Shown piece after piece: positions 7,884-11,795 of a stretch of DNA of 11,795 bases. Numbering within the stretch: the first letter of the stretch is position 1; every line of letters begins with the position of its first letter. The notes beneath the pieces are model-generated. The model did not search any database and was not told the origin of the DNA. It was given only the letters and a program-made list of their open reading frames with translations. Origin of the DNA: an uncultured Collinsella sp. (GTDB lineage: Bacteria > Actinomycetota > Coriobacteriia > Coriobacteriales > Coriobacteriaceae); NCBI GenBank assembly GCA_900556705.1, contig USPT01000022.1:1-11795 (forward strand). Reading direction: 5' to 3'. The position numbers and the translations under genes were made by a program.

Positions 7884-8009
7884 ATGTCCCAGTATGTTGC
7901 CTACAGCAGCCTCGATGTCCACGCACACATCATCTCTGCCTTCGCGTTCAATCCATTTGCCGGAGAGTGCGAGGGTTGCCAGGCCGTAGAATTCGAGCCG
8001 AACAAATGA
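7884..8009 (+). pseudogene. N-terminal remnant of an IS110-family transposase
   Basis: A 41-codon frame begins MSQYVAYSSLDVHAHIISA and contains AFNPFAGE, matching the start of IS110-type transposases. There the Asp of the LDVH motif is the first acidic residue of the DEDD catalytic domain. The similarity stops after about 30 residues and the frame ends at TGA 8007-8009, against roughly 300-400 aa for an intact enzyme. It is therefore a dead fragment showing past mobile-element activity between the exporter and the peptide cassette. The family call is from memory of the motif. Confidence 0.6.
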
Positions 8010-8104
8010 AATGCGGTATCAGCGCATAGGATTAAACTGACGATTGCTTTGCACTGAGAATACGCTTGGAAAGCCGCTATGGGTGGCGGCCCGGGTTAAA
8101 TAGA

Positions 8105-8150
8105 GAAGCCCGTCCGATCACTTTCATGTGGCGAACGGTCGGGCTTCTTA
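8105..8150. terminator. Hairpin terminator of the peptide cassette
   Basis: The arms gaagcccg (8105-8112) and cgggcttc (8140-8147) pair perfectly, and the stem extends inward past one T/T mismatch by three more pairs (ccg/cgg). The minus-strand continuation is tctctattt, and the plus-strand continuation is ttatt. It sits 63 nt beyond the stop of the last small minus-strand gene and may act in both directions between the convergent units. Confidence 0.65.
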
Positions 8151-8212
8151 TTCCACTTGCCAATGCTCGGCTCATATTGGAAGAAAGCTACGCTAATGTT
8201 TGCGTGACACTC

Positions 8213-8320
8213 CTATTTTCTCCGAAGAAAGAGTCGGATAATGAAGAATAGAATTAAAAAAGGTGCCAGATATAACGCAAGTATAAAGGCTAATCCAACG
8301 AGACCTTGCAATAATGGCAT
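8213..8320 (-). CDS. Small hydrophobic membrane peptide (35 aa)
   Basis: ATG (minus strand, 8320) to TAG (8215-8213) gives a 35-residue peptide, MPLLQGLVGLA... ending RLFLRRK. It is almost entirely hydrophobic over residues 3-31, enough for one membrane helix, with a basic C-terminus. A strong Shine-Dalgarno (GGGAGGAG, 8330-8323 on the minus strand) lies just before the start. It is the last gene before the hairpin at 8105-8150 and follows the second precursor by 78 nt. Such peptides in bacteriocin loci can give producer immunity or help export; a type I toxin-like peptide is another possibility. It is short, so coding status rests on the ribosome binding site, composition and position. Confidence 0.6.
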   Translation of the reverse strand: MPLLQGLVGLAFILALYLAPFLILFFIIRLFLRRK

Positions 8321-8398
8321 AACTCCTCCCAGACACGAGATTTTGGTATTTGTTCCCATCTTATTCTGAATTGGACCAAATAGTTCCTAGCCACAAAA

Positions 8399-8578
8399 CT
8401 ACTCGTCAACTGGATCGCACCAATCTGCTGGCAAAACACAGCTTGATTCTTTATCGACATAGCACCAATCCGCAACAGGGCACTCGGCGATGTCGTAAAA
8501 ATTGCATATATCAACTCCAAGACAACAAGGCTCAACGGGAGGATGTTCATTTGAACCAACAGGATGGATATGCTTCAT
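8399..8578 (-). CDS. Cys-rich RiPP precursor peptide 2 (59 aa)
   Basis: ATG at 8578 (minus) to TAG at 8401-8399, with Shine-Dalgarno GAGGAG (8589-8584) 5 nt before the start. The N-terminus MKHIHPVGSNEHPPVEP would be the leader and has no Cys. The core has Cys at 18, 19, 25, 33, 39, 47 and 54. From C19 on, each Cys is followed by Asp: C19-x3-D23, C25-x3-D29, C33-x3-D37, C39-x2-D42, C47-x4-D52, C54-x3-D58. It aligns with precursor 1 through (V/M)KHIHP, DIC..YD, a D-[YW]-C step and the last two Cys. It follows precursor 1 by 30 nt in one transcript. Cys-x3-Asp spacing is the substrate pattern of ranthipeptide maturases of the PapB/freyrasin kind. A longer frame across the same DNA (8290-8559) is a shadow. 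Confidence 0.85.
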   Translation of the reverse strand: MKHIHPVGSNEHPPVEPCCLGVDICNFYDIAECPVADWCYVDKESSCVLPADWCDPVDE

Positions 8579-8608
8579 AACAGCTCCTCACCTTAATCCA
8601 ATTAGAGA

Positions 8609-8812
8609 CTACGTTTGATCAATGCCACAGTGATCTACAACGCAGATGCTGCCGCCATCCATGTCATAGTCGCAGTAATCGTATGCACCACAGCCATCTG
8701 CTTTATCATAAACAGTACAGATGTCAGTAATGCCCAAGAGGCAGTCAAAAGACATCGGCTTCACGCCTGCCTCGTCGCCACTTCCTGGATTAATCGGATG
8801 AATATGCTTCAC
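8609..8812 (-). CDS. Cys-rich RiPP precursor peptide 1 (67 aa)
   Basis: GTG at 8812 (minus) to TAG at 8611-8609. GGGAGG ends 5 nt before the GTG, which decides this start over a longer frame reaching 8860. The leader (residues 1-23) begins VKHIHPINPGSGDE, with the first residue read as Met. The core has six Cys (24, 32, 41, 47, 57, 62) within 39 residues, each followed by Asp at spacings 5, 3, 3, 2, 2 and 2. It is rich in Asp and Tyr (DYCDYD). It shares the leader start and Cys/Asp scaffold with precursor 2 but differs in loop residues. It lies downstream of the radical SAM gene on the same strand. The expected fate is thioether cross-linking by the maturase, leader removal and export; the protease is not in the window. 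Confidence 0.85.
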   Translation of the reverse strand: MKHIHPINPGSGDEAGVKPMSFDCLLGITDICTVYDKADGCGAYDYCDYDMDGGSICVVDHCGIDQT

Positions 8813-8850
8813 GACTACCTCCCTTTGAGTGCAGAAAAACCTCAATATTG

Positions 8851-8859
8851 TGTATAACA
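8851..8859 (-). promoter_or_regulatory. Candidate extended -10 promoter for the precursor genes
   Basis: On the minus strand TGtTATACA (8859-8851) matches an extended -10 element and would start transcription about 30 nt before the GTG of precursor 1. The -35 region (tggtga, 19-nt spacing) is poor. A separate promoter would let precursor be made in excess over maturase, as is usual in RiPP loci. Confidence 0.3.
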
Positions 8860-8981
8860 AACCAAGATGTCTAGTTCACCATATTTCTAGAATGGTTTCG
8901 GCGAACGTAGCAATAAGCTTCGCAGACGGTAATCAGAAGAACGAACACCTCCACAATGGTGACAGCAATGCGCTGAACCGC

Positions 8982-10340
8982 TTATTCCGATACAGTAGCT
9001 TCTCGTTGATTTTTCTCCTGCGAAGATGAGTGGCGGGAAATAAGGTCAAAAGCCATCTCGTAGCACATTTTTCTATATTCACATGATGCAGGGTGTAGAC
9101 TCTTGGGCAAGTAGCCGTGCTCGTCTGCAGCCTCCCAGCTACAGCCCCCACCACAGAAAGACCGAGCCCAACAGTCCGTACAGTCAATTCTTTTTTCGAC
9201 ACCCTGACTCCAGTTTTCAATATACCTAGTTTCGTCAATTCCGGTGACGATGTTGCCCATTTTGAATCGCATCATCCCGACAAACCTGTGACAGGGGTAT
9301 ACGTCCCCTTCGGGAGTCACGGAAATATAACGCCTGCCAGCCCCGCATCCGACAAAGGCGATCCTGTTGCTCATAATCAAATCAACTGCAGTTTTCAATG
9401 TTCTAAACAAGGGCTTTTCCCCTTGATCAATCTGTTTGAGATATTGATCCGCCAAATCTATTAGGCCCGCCCTGATTTTGTTTAATGAGTGTTCGTCGAG
9501 TTTGATATTCTCATCGAATGAGCTCACGGGCGAGAAGTAAATCCTTCTGAAGCCCATCTCTTTAAACTGAAGATAGTCTTCAACAAGGTTACAGTTATTA
9601 TTTGTTAAGGTCGCTCTTGCGCCGAAGGGGAACGACTCGGAAAAACGACGAACGTTTTTGTCGATATCGGAGAAAGAGCCGCCTCCCGTCTTGTACGGGC
9701 GCGATGCATCGTGCTTGCATCCTGTACCATCGAGACTAATCAGAACAGAAAACCCGTGCTCCTTGAAAGAATTCACAGCAGTGTCATTCAAAAGCGTTCC
9801 GTTGGTCGTAATAGAATAGGTAAAGTTTCTATTGGGGTATATTCTTTTTGAATAGTCGACCGTTTTCCATATCAGCGGCTCGTTAATCATGGGTTCCCCA
9901 CCAAAAAAGACGATCGCAAGCGTTTCGTTTTCCGATGAACTTGCGACGAGGTAGTCGACCGCCTTGAAGGCTATCTCGTCTGTCATCAGCAGAGGAGACG
10001 TTCCATAATCTCCTTTACCGGCAAAACAGTAACTACAACCAAGGTTGCATGCATGTGAAACGTGGAGTTCGATGGATCTAAGTTTTCGAGGCGTGTCTTT
10101 TGTTAAGAAAGTCCGCTCAGACAATCGTTGATACTCATCAATGTCGTCTTCAAGTTCTGCTATGGTCGTTTGGTCGTAGCCTTTCGCAGCAAGTGACTTT
10201 GTTAGCAACTTCGAGTTGACCGTTCTTCCCGATGCTTCAAATATGCGAAGCGCATCTTCTGATGCTTGGTCAACCTGAAAGCAATTGCGAGTGACCTCAT
10301 CGAAGCAGTAACGACGATCACTTACTGAGAAAAAATGCAT
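8982..10340 (-). CDS. Radical SAM/SPASM peptide maturase (thioether-forming, ranthipeptide-like)
   Basis: A 452-aa protein from ATG 10340. An N-terminal ~90-residue region looks like a RiPP recognition element (CFDEVTRNCFQVDQASEDAL, then an acidic helix). The radical SAM core starts at C98-x3-C102-x2-C105 (CNLGCSYC), which binds the SAM-cleaving 4Fe-4S cluster, and has FGGEP (146-150). The C-terminal SPASM domain has C332, G345-x4-C350, C387-x2-C390-x5-C396-x3-C400 and C420, a full set for two auxiliary clusters. This architecture is shared by sactipeptide, SCIFF, PapB, QhpD and CcpM-type Cys-rich peptide maturases. With two Cys-x2-4-Asp precursors next door, cross-linking Cys sulfur to Asp side-chain carbons is the best inference. 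A longer frame begins at GTG 10370, but the ribosome binding site favours 10340. Confidence 0.85.
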   Translation of the reverse strand: MHFFSVSDRRYCFDEVTRNCFQVDQASEDALRIFEASGRTVNSKLLTKSLAAKGYDQTTIAELEDDIDEYQRLSERTFLTKDTPRKLRSIELHVSHACNLGCSYCFAGKGDYGTSPLLMTDEIAFKAVDYLVASSSENETLAIVFFGGEPMINEPLIWKTVDYSKRIYPNRNFTYSITTNGTLLNDTAVNSFKEHGFSVLISLDGTGCKHDASRPYKTGGGSFSDIDKNVRRFSESFPFGARATLTNNNCNLVEDYLQFKEMGFRRIYFSPVSSFDENIKLDEHSLNKIRAGLIDLADQYLKQIDQGEKPLFRTLKTAVDLIMSNRIAFVGCGAGRRYISVTPEGDVYPCHRFVGMMRFKMGNIVTGIDETRYIENWSQGVEKRIDCTDCWARSFCGGGCSWEAADEHGYLPKSLHPASCEYRKMCYEMAFDLISRHSSSQEKNQREATVSE

Positions 10341-10907
10341 ACGTTCCTCAATTTCATGCTGGACTGGCACTAACCTTGTTTATTGTTGCGCAGCTATAAA
10401 AAACCACCAGCGGGGATTCGGTGTGCGGCCCAATCGGACTCCCAAAAGGTTCTATTTGAGACTGGCAAGCTTTGTGTTGTTGGCACTTCGACAGCGCTCT
10501 TTATTCCAACATGGAGCCTCGCAGTTTGAGTCGACTTGCCTCTGGAAGGTCCGATCTTAACTTGATTTAGGATGAAAACAGATTACAGGCGCGCTCCTCT
10601 GGAAAGAAAGGAAACCAATCGCCGCCTTTCACCAGGAAAGTTTTTATAGCCCACCTCGAGCAAAATGAAAGATGCGAGAGCGATTGGGGAACAACGCGAA
10701 TCTCCCCTTTTGGGTGGGAGCGAGCCTTCAGCCACCGGCGAACGACTCGCCCTGGTCAGAATCTGGAAGTGGTGCCGGGCCGCTTGGGCCTCCCCGGTGA
10801 CTTCGTGGGGCTTACCTGCCTGACGTCGAGGAGTACATCCGCAAGATTCGTTCCCTATGCCGTTTGCTCTCACGCCCGCCTTAGTTCCAAGTCGGGCGAG
10901 CCGCCGC
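10341..10907. other. Right end of the island, no convincing gene
   Basis: These ~570 nt hold the maturase leader (10341-10450) and then unassigned DNA. No clear -35/-10 pair for the maturase could be fixed. A + frame at about 10813-10884 reads LPDVEEYIRKIRSLCRLL and looks protein-like, perhaps the tail of a lost gene or transposase, but I cannot place it. Base composition becomes GC-rich again from roughly 10680. The junction with the FHA repeat is at 10907/10908. Confidence 0.5.
10345..10349 (-). promoter_or_regulatory. Ribosome binding site fixing the maturase start
   Basis: GAGGA on the minus strand lies 4 nt before ATG 10340. The upstream GTG at 10370 has only a weak AAGG. The shorter start also gives the N-terminus expected of this maturase group, beginning directly with the recognition-element strand MHFFSVSD. 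Confidence 0.6.
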
Positions 10908-11330
10908 GCTCATGCGACCCGTGGCGGCGACACGTCGACGCCGCGCTCGCTGAGCACATCTTCGGTCGCGGGCGAGCACGAGGTCGCGCCGGCGCATCCG
11001 CTGGGACTGCTGTACGTGCAAAACGGCTACGTGGTGAGCGTCCCGCGCTGGATTCAGCCGAGTGAGGAAGGCGTTGAGATCGGCGCGCTGGCAACGGGGG
11101 AGGGCGGCATCACCGACGACGTCTCGGCCCGCCATGCCCATATCTGGTGCGACGAGTCTGGCGCATGGTTTGTCGAGGACCTGTCGTCCACTAACGGCAC
11201 CGTGGTGGTAAACGGGGCCACGAGTGTGTGTATTCAAGTAGAGCCCGGCCGCTCCGCCCAGCTCAACCCCGGCGACGAGCTCAAACTCGGCGAATCCACC
11301 ACCTACGCCATCCTGCTCGGCGCCCTCTAG
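10908..11330 (+). pseudogene. Truncated second copy of the FHA-domain gene (3' part only)
   Basis: The fragment corresponds to residues 170-312 of the left FHA protein, with the whole FHA core kept (SARHAHI, LSSTNGT, NG, NPGDELKLGES) and 3 residues (VGD) missing. The N-terminal half is absent. The frame is open back to an ATG at 10857, but the first ~17 codons are unrelated and no Shine-Dalgarno precedes them, so it is probably not translated. Nearly all differences from the left copy that I checked are synonymous. The two copies therefore diverged as working genes, probably in different strains, before being brought together. Confidence 0.8.
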
Positions 11331-11362
11331 CCGGCAGTTAGGGACGTTCCTTTCCTGCCGGT
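11330..11362 (+). repeat. Inverted repeat at the FHA stop codon, right copy
   Basis: The arms gccggcag (11330-11337) and ctgccggt (11355-11362) pair with one G-T wobble at the base, with a 17-nt loop. It is the same structure as 4594-4626, kept despite base changes in loop and stem ends. That conservation suggests a functional RNA or DNA structure at the end of this gene. Confidence 0.55.
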
Positions 11363-11781
11363 ACTTGGGGACACTCCTTGGCGCGTCAGAGCCAGTCGTC
11401 CGGGGATGGAGGGACCATTCTGGCCTTTGGCAGTCACCCGAGGTAAACCTTTACCGCCCGCCTATATTTGCCGAAATTACACTTGACGGCGGGGTACAAT
11501 AAACCCGCATGCGGATTTCCGTTGCGGGCGCTTCCCATCGCCGGGGCGTGCCCGGGAGCATCCGGCATGCGGCCTTTGCGGCGCTCGGTCATGTGCAAGA
11601 CGGGCGGTCGGGTCTGTGGGGCGCATCAGCTGGCCCTCGCCTCGGCATGTCTTCTCTCCACGCCACGTACCTGCTGCTGAGCCTGCCTGCCAGATGATTG
11701 GAAGCAACAGCGTAAATCCCATCACGCCAACATCCCGGCGATCGCCGGGGCCTGTATACCTATATGAGAGGAGAGGGGTAT
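11363..11781. other. GC-rich leader with strong dyads, no gene seen
   Basis: No convincing coding frame is seen in about 420 nt. Structures present are cccgca/tgcggg (11504-11528 region), a perfect 16-bp palindrome cccggcgatcgccggg (11734-11749), and tatacc/ggtata (11755-11760 / 11777-11782), whose loop holds the Shine-Dalgarno of the next gene. A ttgacg (11483) and a tacaat (11495) occur, but only 6 nt apart, so they are not one promoter. I found no hallmark of a tRNA, SRP RNA, RNase P, T-box or cobalamin riboswitch. The stretch may be a long regulated 5' leader. Confidence 0.5.
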
Positions 11782-11795
11782 ATGGCGCGTAAGTT
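11782..11795 (+). CDS. Start of an unidentified gene (partial)
   Basis: ATG 11782 is followed by codons for Ala-Arg-Lys and runs off the window. A purine-rich Shine-Dalgarno (gaggagagggg, about 11768-11778) precedes it closely. The ribosome binding site lies in the loop of a 6-bp hairpin that also includes the first base of the ATG. Too little is present to name a product. Confidence 0.45.

Larger units (their letters stand above)
10908..11449 (+). repeat. Long imperfect direct repeat, right copy
   Basis: Partner of 4163-4713: the 3' FHA segment plus 119 bp of downstream DNA. The right copy runs on into GC-rich DNA leading to the next gene, so this side keeps the original downstream flank, whereas the left copy keeps the original upstream flank. 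Confidence 0.9.

Noticed and set aside
8290..8559. Minus-strand 89-codon frame overlapping precursor 2
   Set aside because: It overlaps the well-supported 59-aa precursor in another frame and lacks its own ribosome binding site.
8871..8954. Minus-strand 27-codon frame with a hydrophobic stretch and RR just after the maturase
   Set aside because: It starts at GTG without a Shine-Dalgarno and continues the maturase frame after its stop, so it may be a former C-terminal extension; support is too weak to call a gene.
10583..10873. Minus-strand 96-codon frame at the island's right end
   Set aside because: Composition is not protein-like, there is no ribosome binding site, and no motif is recognised.
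10857..11330. Right FHA copy as an intact 157-aa gene
   Set aside because: The N-terminal residues are unrelated to the family, no Shine-Dalgarno precedes ATG 10857, and homology starts only at 10908, so it is treated as a truncated copy.
11483..11500. ttgacg plus tacaat as a promoter
   Set aside because: The two boxes are only 6 nt apart, which is incompatible with a sigma-70-type promoter.
1..11795. CRISPR arrays, tRNA or rRNA genes
   Set aside because: I saw no regularly spaced short repeats and no tRNA or rRNA hallmark on either strand by eye; a tRNAscan/Infernal run would be needed to exclude degenerate cases.

Overview
The window looks like chromosomal DNA of a high-GC bacterium, most likely a gut actinobacterium of the Coriobacteriia (Collinsella-like). 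This is inferred from base composition, the ybaB-recR pair, the style of the kinase/FHA genes and an IS110-type remnant; there is no rRNA or marker gene to prove it. Two compartments are visible: GC-rich flanks (about 63% G+C in a sampled line near 2600) and a clearly AT-richer central segment (about 47% in a sampled line near 8480).

Left flank (1-4594, all +): the last codons of ybaB, complete recR, then a tightly packed three-gene set: a secreted or membrane-anchored protein with a Ser/Gly linker (906-1811), a Hanks-type Ser/Thr kinase with four C-terminal membrane helices (1808-3652, ATGA overlap) and an FHA-domain protein (3656-4594). This reads as a membrane phospho-signalling module.

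Central island (about 4714-10907): a decayed SAM-dependent methyltransferase, a perfect 19-bp inverted repeat, a one-piece ABC exporter (+), an IS110 N-terminal remnant and, on the minus strand, a compact RiPP (ribosomally made, modified peptide) cassette. Read 5'->3' on the minus strand it holds a radical SAM/SPASM peptide maturase (10340-8982), two paralogous Cys-rich precursor peptides (67 and 59 aa) sharing the leader start (V/M)KHIHP, and a 35-aa hydrophobic peptide, followed by a hairpin terminator. In both precursors the six aligned Cys are each followed by an Asp, usually 2-4 residues later, which recalls the Cys-x3-Asp cores of ranthipeptides such as freyrasin. I propose a ranthipeptide-like thioether peptide system; the ABC exporter converges on it and could secrete the product.

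Right flank (10908-11795): a second, 5'-truncated copy of the FHA gene's 3' end plus its downstream 119 bp, about 89% identical to the left copy in a sampled stretch. The island is therefore bracketed by a ~550-bp imperfect direct repeat, complete on the left and truncated on the right, the layout expected from single-crossover (Campbell-type) integration of DNA carrying an FHA fragment from a diverged relative. The window ends with a ~450-bp leader with strong dyads and the first codons of a new + gene.
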